Positions 1 to 9,277 are shown, numbered from the stretch's first letter. The stretch is 64,000 nt of DNA from Limnohabitans sp. Jir61 (GCF_003063545.1 NZ_NESD01000001.1:310001-374000), one strand, 5' to 3'. Numbers and translations: made by a program. The notes: generated by a model not told the origin, from the sequence alone.

Positions 1-336
1 GAGGAAGTTCACCGCGTGGTGAATTACTTGAAGAGCCAAGGCGAACCCGACTACATCGAGGGTGTGCTCGAAGGCGGCACGGTCGATGGCGATGGCAACC
101 CATCAGGCCCCGATTTGTTTGGCGAAGTGTCGGCCGAAAAAGACCCGATGTATGACCAAGCGGTTGAGGTGGTGTTGAAGAACCGCAAGGCCAGTATTTC
201 ACTGGTGCAACGCCATTTAAAGATTGGCTACAACCGCGCCGCACGTTTGGTGGAAGACATGGAGAAGGCCGGTATGGTCAGCGCCATGAGCAGCAATGGC
301 CAGCGTGAAATTTTGGTGCCCAAACGTGATGAATAA
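1..336 (+). CDS. ftsK: DNA translocase FtsK, C-terminal end (partial)
   Basis: The window opens inside this gene, in frame from base 1 to the TAA at 334-336. The visible 111 residues hold the end of the motor region and the winged-helix gamma domain (about the last 65 residues, from [18 protein letters not shown] to the end). In FtsK this domain reads the KOPS sequences that direct the pump to the dif site. FtsK is a septal membrane ATPase that clears chromosomes during division. Its stop overlaps the lolA start (ATGAATAA), and ftsK-lolA-rarA is a familiar betaproteobacterial order. The N-terminal membrane part and Walker motifs lie outside the window. Confidence 0.93.
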   Translation, partial: EEVHRVVNYLKSQGEPDYIEGVLEGGTVDGDGNPSGPDLFGEVSAEKDPMYDQAVEVVLKNRKASISLVQRHLKIGYNRAARLVEDMEKAGMVSAMSSNGQREILVPKRDE

Positions 337-1009
337 ACGCATCGTCATTTCTGCTTGGCGTCATGCGGGTGTGGCGATGGCAGCGTTTGCCCTCAGCACC
401 AGCGTTGTGTGCGCTAGCAGTTTGGACGCGCTAGAAACGTTTTTGAAATCGACCAAAAGTGGCCGCGCTGATTTCACGCAAGTGGTGACACCGCCTGTCA
501 AAGCAGGTCAGACAATGGTGCGCAACAAAACGTCGATTGGCCAGTTTTCATTCATGCGTCCCACGCGTTTTCGTTTCGATTACGTCAAACCTTTTGCGCA
601 AGTCATCGTTGCAGATGGTCAAACCTTGTGGTTGTATGACGCCGACCTAGAGCAGGTGACGGCTCGCAAACAAGCGCAAGCCTTAGGCAGCACACCGGCT
701 GCTTTGGTGGCGACAGCTGTGGATGTGAGTGCGCTGCAAAAAGAGTTCGCTTTAGAAGCTCAAGCCGATAGTGATGGTTTGCAATGGGTTCAAGCCACGC
801 CAAAGAATCGAGAGAGCACCATTCAATCGGTGCGCATGGGTTTGCGTTCCGATGGCGCTCAGGTGAGCCTCAGCAAGCTTGAGATTTTTGATGCAATGGG
901 TCAACGCTCAGTTTTGAGCTTTGAACGCTTTGAGGTGAATCCAGTCAACCTCGGTTTAACGCAGTTCAACTTTGCGGTGCCCAAAGGCGTGAGCGTCATT
1001 CGCCCTTGA
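329..1009 (+). CDS. lolA: Outer-membrane lipoprotein carrier protein LolA
   Basis: This 226-aa protein begins with a signal peptide ([25 protein letters not shown].. with a cleavage-like VVCASS). The mature part is typical of LolA: repeated beta strands with [23 protein letters not shown] and [21 protein letters not shown]. LolA shuttles lipoproteins through the periplasm from LolCDE to LolB. The ATG at 329 overlaps the ftsK stop, so the two are translationally coupled. An upstream in-frame start would lengthen the N terminus and spoil the signal peptide, so 329 is preferred. Confidence 0.93.
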   Translation: MNKRIVISAWRHAGVAMAAFALSTSVVCASSLDALETFLKSTKSGRADFTQVVTPPVKAGQTMVRNKTSIGQFSFMRPTRFRFDYVKPFAQVIVADGQTLWLYDADLEQVTARKQAQALGSTPAALVATAVDVSALQKEFALEAQADSDGLQWVQATPKNRESTIQSVRMGLRSDGAQVSLSKLEIFDAMGQRSVLSFERFEVNPVNLGLTQFNFAVPKGVSVIRP

Positions 1010-1017
1010 GTGCGCGC

Positions 1018-1545
1018 ATGACACAGGCCACGCCCGTGTTGCAAGGTTTGCCGCCATTGCTGGATGCCCATACCCGCTTGGTGGTGCTGGGCAGTTTTCC
1101 AGGTGTGGCTTCGCTGCGTTCGCAGCAGTACTACGGCCATCCGCAAAACCAGTTTTGGAAAATCATGGCCACGCTGCTCTCACCCAATGCCGCCGAGGTG
1201 TTGGCCATGCCTTATGTCGAAAGAGCGCAATGGTTGCTCAGTCAAGGCGTGGGCTTGTGGGATGTGTATGCCCAGTGCGAACGCGTGGGCAGCTTAGACG
1301 CCCATATTCAAAACGCGCAGCCCAATGATTTGCTAGGTCTGCGCGAACGTTGCCCTCGCTTAGTCGCAATAGCGCATAACGGCGGTGAAAGCTTCAAGCA
1401 CGCCAAATTCACCCGCACTTTGAGCCTGCCTGTGCATCGACTGCCGTCAACCAGTCCTGCACATGCCAGTTGGACGTTTGAACGTAAATGCGAGGCTTGG
1501 CGTGAGGTACTCGAGGCTGAGGGTTTGTTGGGCTCATTCGCCTGA
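1018..1545 (+). CDS. DNA-deoxyinosine glycosylase family protein
   Basis: This protein of about 175 aa belongs to the uracil/hypoxanthine-DNA glycosylase superfamily. Near the N terminus it has VVLGSFPGVASLRSQQYYGH followed by QNQFWKIM. This is the pattern of the small deoxyinosine glycosylases related to Mug/TDG and family 6 UDG, which remove deaminated adenine from DNA. The late motif HRLPSTSPAHASW fits the second active-site loop. It follows lolA directly; the ATG at 1018 lies nine bases after the lolA stop, and a TTG at 1006 overlapping that stop is an alternative start. The rarA gene follows, so two genome-maintenance genes sit together. Confidence 0.82.
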   Translation: MTQATPVLQGLPPLLDAHTRLVVLGSFPGVASLRSQQYYGHPQNQFWKIMATLLSPNAAEVLAMPYVERAQWLLSQGVGLWDVYAQCERVGSLDAHIQNAQPNDLLGLRERCPRLVAIAHNGGESFKHAKFTRTLSLPVHRLPSTSPAHASWTFERKCEAWREVLEAEGLLGSFA

Positions 1546-1612
1546 TGTCACAAGGCTAAAGCCAAGCCCTTCGCTACACTCAGAGCATCTAAGCATCAAA
1601 GCCTTTCAAAGC

Positions 1613-2902
1613 GTGTCTTCAACCCACATTCCCCTCGCTGAACGCCTGCGCCCGCGCACGTTGGGTGAAGTCATTGGCCAGCAACACCTGCTGGGCGAGG
1701 GCATGGCACTGCGCGTGGCATTTGAATCGGGCCAGCCGCACAGTTGCATTCTGTGGGGGCCGCCTGGTGTGGGCAAAACTACCATCGCCCGTTTGATGGC
1801 TGATGCGTTTGATGCACAGTTCTTGTCCATCAGCGCCGTGCTGGGGGGTGTGAAAGAAATTCGTGAGTCGGTTGAGCAGGCGATTGCTGCTCGCGATTCG
1901 CTCGATCCCAAGCGCACCATCATGTTTGTGGACGAGGTGCACCGCTTCAACAAAAGCCAGCAAGACGCGTTCTTGCCGCATGTGGAGTCGGGCTTGTTCA
2001 CTTTCATAGGCGCGACCACCGAGAACCCGTCGTTCGAGGTGAACTCGGCGTTGCTCTCGCGTGCGGCGGTGTATGTGCTGCAGTCGCTCAGTGTGGACGA
2101 CCTCACGCAAATCATTGCCAAAGCGCAAGCCATTGGTGCCGTGCCTGCTTTGGAAGACGCAGCGCTTGAGCGATTGATTGCCTATGCCGACGGCGATGCA
2201 CGTCGCTTGCTCAACACGCTTGAGACCTTATCGGTGGCTGCCAACCGCGAGAAGCTCGAAGAAATCAACGACGCATGGCTCATGCGCGTGTTGGGTGAGC
2301 GCATGCGCCGCTACGACAAAGGCGGCGAACAGTTTTACGACACCATCAGCGCGCTGCACAAATCGGTGCGCGGCTCTGACCCTGATGCCGCTTTGTATTG
2401 GCTGGTGCGCATGCTCGACGGCGGGGCTGAGCCCAAATACATGGCGCGCCGTTTGATTCGCATGGCGGCTGAAGACATTGGCTTGGCTGACCCGCGTGCC
2501 TTGCGTCTGGCGTTGGATGCGGCAGAGGTGTACGAGCGTTTGGGCTCGCCCGAAGGCGAGCTGGCGCTGGCCGAGTGCGTGGTGTATTTAGCCGTAGCGC
2601 CTAAGTCGAACGCGGTGTACAAGGCCTACAACGAAGCCAAAGCCCTCATCAAAAAAGACGGCACACGCCCCGTGCCCATGCACTTGCGCAACGCCCCGAC
2701 CAAGATGATGAAAGACATGGATTGGGGCAAAGGCTACCGCTATGCCCATGACGAAGAAGATGGCTTTGCAGCGGGCGAAAACTACATGCCCGAAGGCTTG
2801 GAGAATACGGGCTTTTACCGCCCTGTGGAGCGCGGTTTAGAGATCAAAATTGCTGACAAATTGCGCCACTTGCGCGACAAAAACAAACAAGCAGGTAAAT
2901 AA
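1613..2902 (+). CDS. rarA: Replication-associated recombination protein A (RarA/MgsA AAA+ ATPase)
   Basis: RarA is a clamp-loader-like AAA+ ATPase that acts at stalled replication forks. The 429-aa product starts VSSTHIPLAERLRPRTL using GTG 1613. It has Walker A (GPPGVGKTTIARLMA), Walker B (IMFVDEVHRFNKSQQDAFLP), sensor motifs (GATTENPSFEVNSALLSRA) and the C-terminal tetramerisation region (GTRPVPMHLRNAPTKMMKDM). Length matches the family. A longer reading frame exists upstream, but its extra 50 residues resemble translated antisense and intergenic sequence, so the GTG is preferred. The short gap after the glycosylase suggests co-transcription. Confidence 0.95.
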   Translation: MSSTHIPLAERLRPRTLGEVIGQQHLLGEGMALRVAFESGQPHSCILWGPPGVGKTTIARLMADAFDAQFLSISAVLGGVKEIRESVEQAIAARDSLDPKRTIMFVDEVHRFNKSQQDAFLPHVESGLFTFIGATTENPSFEVNSALLSRAAVYVLQSLSVDDLTQIIAKAQAIGAVPALEDAALERLIAYADGDARRLLNTLETLSVAANREKLEEINDAWLMRVLGERMRRYDKGGEQFYDTISALHKSVRGSDPDAALYWLVRMLDGGAEPKYMARRLIRMAAEDIGLADPRALRLALDAAEVYERLGSPEGELALAECVVYLAVAPKSNAVYKAYNEAKALIKKDGTRPVPMHLRNAPTKMMKDMDWGKGYRYAHDEEDGFAAGENYMPEGLENTGFYRPVERGLEIKIADKLRHLRDKNKQAGK

Positions 2903-2905
2903 CAA

Positions 2906-3835
2906 ATGGACGTCTTGCTTCAACAAGTCATCAACGGCTTGGTGCTCGGCAGCATGTACGCGCTGGTGGCTTTGGGCTACACCATGGTCTACGGCATCAT
3001 CAACCTCATCAACTTCGCGCATGGCGAGGTGTTGATGATTGGTGCCTTGTGCAGCTGGTCTGTCATTGGCTTTTTGCAACCGCTCATGCCCGACACACCG
3101 GGGTGGGTGTTGCTGCTCATCTCCATGGTGTTAGCTTCCATCGCTGCGGCGGCGCTGAACTTTGCGATTGAAAAAATCGCGTATCGCCCGTTGCGCAATG
3201 CACCTAAGTTGGCGCCGCTGATCACTGCCATTGGCATGTCTATCTTGCTGCAGACCCTTGCCATGATTGTGTGGAAGCCTAGCTACAAACCGTTTCCCTC
3301 GCTCTTGCCCACTACCCCGTTTGAAATTGGCGAGGCGGTGATCACGCCTACGCAGTTGATGATTTTGGGCCTGACGGTGGTGGCTTTGGCCGTGTTGTCT
3401 TGGTTGGTCAACCGCACCAAGCTAGGTCGCGCCATGCGTGCCACAGCAGAGAACCCACGTGTGGCCAGCCTCATGGGCGTGAAGCCAGATGTGGTGATTT
3501 CAGCCACCTTCATCATCGGGGCAGTGCTCGCCACCATCGCGGGTGTGATGTGGGCCATGAATTACGGCACAGCACACCATGCGATGGGTTTCTTGCCAGG
3601 CCTCAAAGCTTTCACGGCGGCGGTGTTTGGCGGCATTGGCAATTTGGCTGGTGCAGTGGTGGGCGGCTTACTGTTGGGCTTGATCGAGTCGATTGGCTCT
3701 GGGTACTTGGGCGACCTCACAGGCGGTGTGCTGGGCAGTCACTACACCGACATCTTGGCTTTCATTGTGTTGATCATCATGCTCACGCTGCGCCCATCGG
3801 GCCTGCTGGGTGAGCGCGTGGCAGACAGGGCTTGA
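2906..3835 (+). CDS. livH: Branched-chain amino-acid type ABC transporter permease LivH
   Basis: This 309-aa inner-membrane protein of the LivH family has about eight hydrophobic segments. It starts MDVLLQQVINGLVLGSMYALVALGYTMVYGIINLINFAHGE, which is the LivH signature. It would pair with LivM as the translocation pore for leucine, isoleucine and valine or related amides and amino acids. It is first of four tightly packed genes (livHMGF), and its stop at 3833-3835 lies just before the livM start. No LivK binding protein is encoded nearby, so the exact substrate cannot be read from this locus. Confidence 0.93.
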   Translation: MDVLLQQVINGLVLGSMYALVALGYTMVYGIINLINFAHGEVLMIGALCSWSVIGFLQPLMPDTPGWVLLLISMVLASIAAAALNFAIEKIAYRPLRNAPKLAPLITAIGMSILLQTLAMIVWKPSYKPFPSLLPTTPFEIGEAVITPTQLMILGLTVVALAVLSWLVNRTKLGRAMRATAENPRVASLMGVKPDVVISATFIIGAVLATIAGVMWAMNYGTAHHAMGFLPGLKAFTAAVFGGIGNLAGAVVGGLLLGLIESIGSGYLGDLTGGVLGSHYTDILAFIVLIIMLTLRPSGLLGERVADRA

Positions 3836-3840
3836 TCACC

Positions 3841-4929
3841 ATGACGCACAAACTTTTCTCAAATCGTTGGCTCATGGCTGTGCTGTTGTTGGCTTTGCCG
3901 CTGCTGCTGCAAAGCTTTGGCAATGCATGGGTGCGTATTGCAGACATGTCCTTGCTGTATGTGCTGCTGGCGCTCGGCTTGAACATTGTGGTGGGCTACG
4001 CGGGCTTGCTCGACTTGGGCTACGTGGCCTTCTTTGCCGTGGGCGCTTACATGTTTGCCTTGTTGGCTTCGCCGCATTTGACCGAGGTGTTTCCTTGGGT
4101 GGCGGTGATGTTCCCTGATGGGCTGCACCTGAGCTTTTGGTTGGTTCTGCCACTGGCCGCTGGTTTGGCAGGTTTGTTCGGTGTGCTGTTGGGCGCGCCC
4201 ACATTGAAGCTGCGTGGCGACTACTTGGCCATCGTCACCTTGGGCTTTGGCGAAATCATCCGTGTGTTTTTGAATAACCTTGATAACCCCGTCAACATCA
4301 CCAACGGGCCGCGAGGGTTGGGTCAGATAGATGCGGTGTCCATCTTTGGCTACTCGCTCTCGAAGCGCTTGGACCTGGGCTTCATCGAGCTGCCGTCTGT
4401 CACCTTGTATTACTACCTGTTCCTCACGTTAGTGGTGGTGAGTGTGGTGATTTGTCATCGCTTGGAATACTCACGCATTGGCCGCGCATGGATGGCGATT
4501 CGCGAAGACGAGATTGCCGCCAAAGCCATGGGCCTGAACACACGCAACTTGAAGCTCATGGCCTTTGGCATGGGGGCGTCGTTTGGTGGTGTGTCAGGAG
4601 CGATGTTTGCATCGTTCCAAAGTTTTGTGTCGCCTGAGTCGTTCAGCCTCATGGAGTCGGTGATGATTGTGGCGATGGTGGTGTTGGGTGGTTTGGGCCA
4701 TTTGCCGGGCGTGATTTTGGGCGCCGTGTTGCTGGCCGCTTTGCCCGAGGTGCTGCGCTTTGTAGCGGGCCCGATTCAAGAGATGACCGATGGCCGATTG
4801 GACGCTGCCATCATGCGCCAGTTGTTAATTGCGTTGGCCATGGTCACCATCATGTTGTGGAAGCCACGCGGTTTGTGGCCCACGCCTGAACATGGCAAAA
4901 ACCTCAACCCACAAGGAGGTGCGCGATGA
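3841..4929 (+). CDS. livM: Branched-chain amino-acid type ABC transporter permease LivM
   Basis: This 362-aa permease has multiple membrane spans and the LivM hallmark NIVVGYAGLLDLGYVAFFAVGAYMFALL. The cytoplasmic loop EYSRIGRAWMAIREDEIAAKAMG contacts the ATPases. ATG 3841 is preferred over the upstream TTG at 3832, which overlaps livH. The gene ends in a strong ribosome-binding site for livG (aaggaggt), and its last codon overlaps the livG start. Confidence 0.93.
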   Translation: MTHKLFSNRWLMAVLLLALPLLLQSFGNAWVRIADMSLLYVLLALGLNIVVGYAGLLDLGYVAFFAVGAYMFALLASPHLTEVFPWVAVMFPDGLHLSFWLVLPLAAGLAGLFGVLLGAPTLKLRGDYLAIVTLGFGEIIRVFLNNLDNPVNITNGPRGLGQIDAVSIFGYSLSKRLDLGFIELPSVTLYYYLFLTLVVVSVVICHRLEYSRIGRAWMAIREDEIAAKAMGLNTRNLKLMAFGMGASFGGVSGAMFASFQSFVSPESFSLMESVMIVAMVVLGGLGHLPGVILGAVLLAALPEVLRFVAGPIQEMTDGRLDAAIMRQLLIALAMVTIMLWKPRGLWPTPEHGKNLNPQGGAR

Positions 4930-5708
4930 GCGACCTCGTGTTGAATGTCTCTGGCATTTCCAAACGCTTTGGTGGTTTACAAGCCTTGAGCGATGTGGGT
5001 ATGCAGATTGAGCGTGGCCAAGTCTATGGTTTGATTGGCCCCAACGGCGCTGGCAAGACCACGTTCTTCAACGTCATCACAGGCCTGTACACGCCCGACA
5101 GCGGCAGCTTTGAATTGGCTGGCAAATCGTATGAGCCCACCGAGGTGCACTTGGTGGCGCAGGCGGGCATTGCACGCACGTTTCAAAACATCCGTTTGTT
5201 TGCTGAGATGACTGCGCTCGAAAACGTGATGGTGGGCCGCCATGTACGTACAGGCTCGGGCTTGCTCGGCGCGATTTTTAGAACCGCCAAATTCAAAGCG
5301 GAAGAGTTGGCGATCGAGCAGCGCGCGCGTGAGCTGTTGGATTACGTTGGCATTGCCAGCTTGGCAGACTACAAAGCACGCACGCTGAGCTATGGTGACC
5401 AACGCCGTTTAGAAATTGCGCGTGCTTTGGCCACCGACCCGCAACTCATTGCGCTCGATGAACCCGCAGCGGGCATGAACGCCACCGAAAAAGTGCAACT
5501 GCGTGAGCTGATCGACAAAATTCGCCACGACCACCGCACCGTGCTCTTGATCGAGCACGATGTGAAGTTGGTCATGGGCTTGTGTGACCGAGTGACCGTG
5601 CTTGACTACGGCAAGGTGATTGCCCAAGGCACACCGGCCGATGTGCAGCGCGACCCACAAGTGATTGAAGCCTATCTCGGCACGCAATCAGAACATGGGG
5701 TGCATTGA
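4926..5708 (+). CDS. livG: ABC transporter ATP-binding protein LivG
   Basis: This 260-aa ATPase subunit has Walker A (GPNGAGKTTFFNVITG), the LivG-type LARTFQNIRLF-like Q loop (GIARTFQNIRLFAEMTALENVMVG), a degenerate signature (LSYGDQRRLEIARAL), Walker B (LIALDEPAAGMN) and the H-loop (LLIEHDVKLVMGLCDRVTVLDYGK). It energises the LivHM pore with LivF. The consensus Shine-Dalgarno aaggaggt lies 6 nt before the ATG, inside the end of livM, and the two genes overlap by 4 nt. Confidence 0.94.
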   Translation: MSDLVLNVSGISKRFGGLQALSDVGMQIERGQVYGLIGPNGAGKTTFFNVITGLYTPDSGSFELAGKSYEPTEVHLVAQAGIARTFQNIRLFAEMTALENVMVGRHVRTGSGLLGAIFRTAKFKAEELAIEQRARELLDYVGIASLADYKARTLSYGDQRRLEIARALATDPQLIALDEPAAGMNATEKVQLRELIDKIRHDHRTVLLIEHDVKLVMGLCDRVTVLDYGKVIAQGTPADVQRDPQVIEAYLGTQSEHGVH

Positions 5709-5709
5709 G

Positions 5710-6438
5710 ATGAAACATGACAACGCAGCCGTGCTGTTGAGCGTCAACGATGTGAAGGTGGCGTATGGCGGCATTCAAGCCGTCAAAGGCGTGAGCCTAG
5801 AGGTGCGCGAAGGTGAGTTGGTTTCGCTTATCGGCTCTAACGGCGCAGGAAAAACCACCACCATGAAAGCCATCACCGGGCTGTTGGCCTTAGGTGGTGG
5901 CCACATTGAATTGGCTGGCAAAACGATTGACAGACAAGGCCCTTGGGACTTGGTGCAACAAGGCCTAGCGATGGTCCCAGAAGGCCGTGGCGTGTTCACC
6001 CGCATGACTATTGTGGAGAACCTGCAAATGGGTGCGTACATCCGCGATGACAACGCAGCCATTGCCGAAGACATTGAGCGTGTGTTTACCACCTTTCCGC
6101 GTTTGAAAGAACGTCGCGATCAATTGGCGGGCACGATGTCGGGTGGTGAGCAACAAATGTTGGCCATGGGCCGTGCGTTGATGAGTCGCCCAAAAGTGCT
6201 GTTGCTCGATGAGCCTTCGATGGGCATGTCACCCATCATGGTGGACAAAATTTTTGAAGTGATTCAAGAAGTGTCAGGGCAAGGCGTGACGATTTTGTTG
6301 GTAGAGCAAAACGCCAGCCGTGCACTGCAAATTGCCGATCGTGGCTATGTGATGGAGTCAGGGTTGATTACCCTGAGTGGTGATGCGCATGAGATGCTGC
6401 ATGATCCGAAGGTGCGGGCCGCTTATTTAGGGGAGTGA
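5710..6438 (+). CDS. livF: ABC transporter ATP-binding protein LivF
   Basis: This 242-aa ATPase subunit is the partner of LivG. Visible motifs are Walker A (GSNGAGKTTTMKAITG), LivF-type MVPEGRGVFTRMTIVENLQMGAY, signature (MSGGEQQMLAMGRALMSRP), Walker B (VLLLDEPSMGMSP) and the H-loop region (TILLVEQNASRALQIADRGYVMESG). ATG 5710 lies two bases after the livG stop; an earlier in-frame start would overlap livG by about 45 nt. The downstream phyH starts 5 nt after its stop and is probably in the same transcript. Confidence 0.94.
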   Translation: MKHDNAAVLLSVNDVKVAYGGIQAVKGVSLEVREGELVSLIGSNGAGKTTTMKAITGLLALGGGHIELAGKTIDRQGPWDLVQQGLAMVPEGRGVFTRMTIVENLQMGAYIRDDNAAIAEDIERVFTTFPRLKERRDQLAGTMSGGEQQMLAMGRALMSRPKVLLLDEPSMGMSPIMVDKIFEVIQEVSGQGVTILLVEQNASRALQIADRGYVMESGLITLSGDAHEMLHDPKVRAAYLGE

Positions 6439-6443
6439 CGACC

Positions 6444-7247
6444 ATGAGCCTGCGACTGAGTTCTGATGACATCGAGCATTACCAATCGCAGGGTTACGTG
6501 ATACCACGCTACCGACTGGAGCCAGAGCTGTTGCAGTCGTTGCAAGTTGCACTCAACACCCTGATTGCCAACAACCCAGGCGTTCGTCCTGAAAAACTTG
6601 TGAGTGCGCACATCGAAGGTCGCAATGACGAAGGCGTGCATGGCAGTCAACGGTTTTTAGAACTCGCGATGCATCCACCCATCGTGGACTTGGTGGAGCA
6701 ATTGATTGGCCCAGACATCATCTTGTGGGGCTGTCACGTGTTTTGTAAACCTGCCAGCGAAGGCTTCGAGACGCCTTGGCATCAAGACGGTCACTATTGG
6801 CCCATTCGTCCTTTGGCTACTTGCACCGTGTGGGTAGCGCTCGAACCCAGCACGCGTGATAACGGATGCTTGCGTGTCATTCCCGGCTCGCATCGCAACA
6901 AGACATTGCATGAGCATTTGCACGAAGATCGCCAAGATGTGGTGTTGAACCAGCGTATGGCCGTTGGCACGTTTGATGAAGCTCAGGCGGTGGACTTAGA
7001 GTTGCAGCCAGGCGAGATGTCCATGCATGACGTGTACATGATTCACGGCGCGAAAGCCAACACATCGACGCAACGCCGCACGGGTGTGGCCTTGCGTTTC
7101 ATGCCCGGCAGTTCTTTGTTTGATCGCAACTTGCGCCCAGTCGATGGCAAGTCAGGTGTGCCCGTGAGTTTTGGCACTCGGCCTTTGTGGCTGTTACGTG
7201 GGCAAGATCAAACGGGTCACAACGATTTCCAAGTTGGACATCGTTAG
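6444..7247 (+). CDS. Phytanoyl-CoA dioxygenase (PhyH) family protein
   Basis: This 267-aa protein is an Fe(II)/2-oxoglutarate dioxygenase. The metal triad is visible as H113 and D115 in TPWHQDGHYW plus a distal His in DVYMIHGAKANTS, followed by the 2-oxoglutarate-binding Arg in RRTGVALRFMPG. The substrate cannot be read from sequence; the family hydroxylates small molecules and lipids. It sits at the end of the livHMGF operon, so it may act on the imported compound (inference). ATG 6444 has a GGGGAG ribosome-binding site; an upstream GTG at 6435 is possible. Confidence 0.85.
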   Translation: MSLRLSSDDIEHYQSQGYVIPRYRLEPELLQSLQVALNTLIANNPGVRPEKLVSAHIEGRNDEGVHGSQRFLELAMHPPIVDLVEQLIGPDIILWGCHVFCKPASEGFETPWHQDGHYWPIRPLATCTVWVALEPSTRDNGCLRVIPGSHRNKTLHEHLHEDRQDVVLNQRMAVGTFDEAQAVDLELQPGEMSMHDVYMIHGAKANTSTQRRTGVALRFMPGSSLFDRNLRPVDGKSGVPVSFGTRPLWLLRGQDQTGHNDFQVGHR

Positions 7248-7264
7248 TGTGCGTGGGAACGGGT

Positions 7265-7465
7265 TTAGCCTTCCATCATCCAAATCAAGACTTGTTTGGC
7301 GACAAAGCCCAGCATGCCAAACGCAAGTACCAAGAACAACACAAAGGTGCCGAACTTGCCTGCTTTGGATTCACGTGCGAGCTGAAAAATAATGAACAGC
7401 ATGTACAGCATGAAGCCGCCCACGCCAAAGGTCAGCCCGAATTGGGCGAATTGTTCTTCTGTCAT
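7265..7465 (-). CDS. DUF2788 family small membrane protein
   Basis: This 66-aa protein has two predicted membrane helices (about residues 9-29 and 41-62) separated by the charged loop ARESKAGKFGTF. This pattern matches the DUF2788 family of small proteobacterial inner-membrane proteins of unknown function. It is convergent with phyH and 6 nt downstream of the DUF2189 gene, with which it probably forms an operon. Confidence 0.8.
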   Translation of the reverse strand: MTEEQFAQFGLTFGVGGFMLYMLFIIFQLARESKAGKFGTFVLFLVLAFGMLGFVAKQVLIWMMEG

Positions 7466-7471
7466 AAAAAC

Positions 7472-8248
7472 TCAGTGGACCGTGGGGTCATAAGAGACCA
7501 AGTCCCGATAGGCGTGCCAGCTGGCGTGGCCGAGCATCGGCACCACAGCTAACAAACCTAAGAACGCTGAGCCAATGCCCAGCGCAGTAAATAAACACAA
7601 CAGCCCAGCCCAGCAGGCCATCGCAAAAGGGTTGACGGACACCACGCGCCAGCTGGTGAGCACCGCTTGTTGCAGTGTGAGCATGGGGTGATCCATGAGC
7701 AGCGGGATGGTCACCAAGGTAGAAGCAAACATGGGTGCGGCAATGAGTGCGCTCATGAGCACCCACATCTCAAACAAACCAAAGTGTGATTGCAACACCA
7801 CTAAGCGTACAAAATCGGCAGGGGTGTGAACGCTGGCGGGCAGCATCCAGTGCACCAAGGCGGCCGAACATACCAGCCAAGCACCGCTGCACAAGGCCAA
7901 TAGAAAACCAAATTTGATAATGCGCCTGTCGCCGCATGTCCAAACGCGAAATGCATCGGCCAAGGTGGCTTCTTCATCGCGTTCCAAGCGGCGACTGATG
8001 TCGTATAAGCCCATGGCCAACAAAGGGGCCACGATCATGCATGCAGACAGCATGGCTGCAATCCACCAAAACTCATGGCGCGCAAACCAAAATAAGCCAG
8101 CGCAAACCAGCGCCAAGATCAAGCCATGCGTGACGCCTGCCGTAGGGCAGCGCTCCATGTCTCTCCAAGCCAGCGCAAGCCAGTGGAGGGGCCTAGACAT
8201 TTCAATGTCTTTGGCTTCGAGATCGGGGTGTGGTGTGATCAGGTTCAT
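7472..8248 (-). CDS. DUF2189 domain-containing integral membrane protein
   Basis: This 258-aa protein has about six hydrophobic segments. It begins MNLITPHPDLEAKDIEMSRPLHWLALAWRDMERCPTAGVTHGLILA; the Arg-x-x-x-x-hydrophobic entry plus GL-rich helices and the late MDHPMLTLQQAVLTSWRVVSVNPFAM block fit DUF2189. Function is unknown. In known genomes this family often sits near respiratory or transport genes; here it lies between DUF2788 and a Bug receptor. ATG 8248 is chosen over an upstream ATG because the hydrophobic pattern begins properly there. Confidence 0.78.
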   Translation of the reverse strand: MNLITPHPDLEAKDIEMSRPLHWLALAWRDMERCPTAGVTHGLILALVCAGLFWFARHEFWWIAAMLSACMIVAPLLAMGLYDISRRLERDEEATLADAFRVWTCGDRRIIKFGFLLALCSGAWLVCSAALVHWMLPASVHTPADFVRLVVLQSHFGLFEMWVLMSALIAAPMFASTLVTIPLLMDHPMLTLQQAVLTSWRVVSVNPFAMACWAGLLCLFTALGIGSAFLGLLAVVPMLGHASWHAYRDLVSYDPTVH

Positions 8249-8253
8249 GTGAC

Positions 8254-9264
8254 TCAGTCTATACGCGCGCCAGAGCGTTTGATGATGGGGGCCCATTTGA
8301 CGGATTCGTCTTGAATCAATTTAGCGAATTGTTCAGGCGTTCCACCAACAGGTTCTAAGCCAGCGGCTTTCAGTCGGTCTTTGACGGCTGCATCGTGGAT
8401 GGCGTCATTCAAGGCGCTGTTGATGCGATCCACTACAGCGCGTGGTGTTCCAGCAGCGACCAACACACCGTTCCAGGCTAAGGCTTCAAAGCCTTTGAGC
8501 TCTGGCGCACCGCTTTCTGAAACGGTTGGTACATCTGGCAACAGCGGATAGCGGTGTGCGCTGGTGACGGCTAAATATTTCAAACGCCCTTGTTTCACTT
8601 GCGGCGCAATGGCTGTTGGCACTGAAACCATGAATTGCGTTTCACCCGACATGGTGGCCATCACGGCCGGTGGGCTGCCGTTGAAGGGGATGTGCACCGA
8701 ATAGGTGTTGGTCACCGCCTTGATGTATTCCATCGTCAAGTGCGACGAACTGCCGTTGCCTACCGACGCAAAGTTGTATTTGCCGGGGGCGGCTTTCATC
8801 AACGCGATGGCTTCGCGCATTGTGCTCACAGGTACTTGGGCATTGATCGCAATCACATTGGGCTGTGATGTGGTGGTCATCACGGGCTGCAAATCTTTGA
8901 GCGGCTGATACGGCAGCTTTGGATAAAGGTGGGGCGCAAATGACAAGGGGCCGTTGTAGGACATGACCCACGTGTAGCCATCGGGGGCTGACTTGGCCAC
9001 CTCGTTGGTGCCTAGTGTGCCGCCCGCCTGGGGTTTGTTTTCGATGACTACGGTTTGGCCCAAGTTGTCTTTGAGCTTGTCTTGCATCGCCCGCGCAATG
9101 ACGTCGAGTGACGATCCTGCAGGTGCAACAACGAGCCAACGGATGGGTTTATTAGGAAAGCTTTGAGCTTGAGCAATAGGAATGCAAGACCCTGCAGCCA
9201 AACTCGCCATCACAGGTAACAAACGGCACAGGTGTCGGCAAGTGAAGGCGATGAGATCTTGCAT
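8254..9264 (-). CDS. Bug-type (TctC) tripartite tricarboxylate transporter solute receptor
   Basis: This 336-aa periplasmic binding protein has a signal peptide (MQDLIAFTCRHLCRLLPVMASLAAGSCIPIAQAQ) followed by SFPNKPIRWLVVAPAGSSLDVIAR, the classic Bug entry. Further Bug blocks are IENKPQAGGTLGTNEVAKSAPDGYTWVM, KYNFASVGNGSSSHLTMEYIK and VPTVSESGAPELKGFEALAWNGVLVAAGTP. Bug receptors bind carboxylates or aromatic acids. No TctA/TctB partner is encoded nearby, as is common in Burkholderiales, where orphan Bug genes are greatly expanded. Confidence 0.9.
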   Translation of the reverse strand: MQDLIAFTCRHLCRLLPVMASLAAGSCIPIAQAQSFPNKPIRWLVVAPAGSSLDVIARAMQDKLKDNLGQTVVIENKPQAGGTLGTNEVAKSAPDGYTWVMSYNGPLSFAPHLYPKLPYQPLKDLQPVMTTTSQPNVIAINAQVPVSTMREAIALMKAAPGKYNFASVGNGSSSHLTMEYIKAVTNTYSVHIPFNGSPPAVMATMSGETQFMVSVPTAIAPQVKQGRLKYLAVTSAHRYPLLPDVPTVSESGAPELKGFEALAWNGVLVAAGTPRAVVDRINSALNDAIHDAAVKDRLKAAGLEPVGGTPEQFAKLIQDESVKWAPIIKRSGARID

Positions 9265-9277
9265 GAATTGCCAGTGT

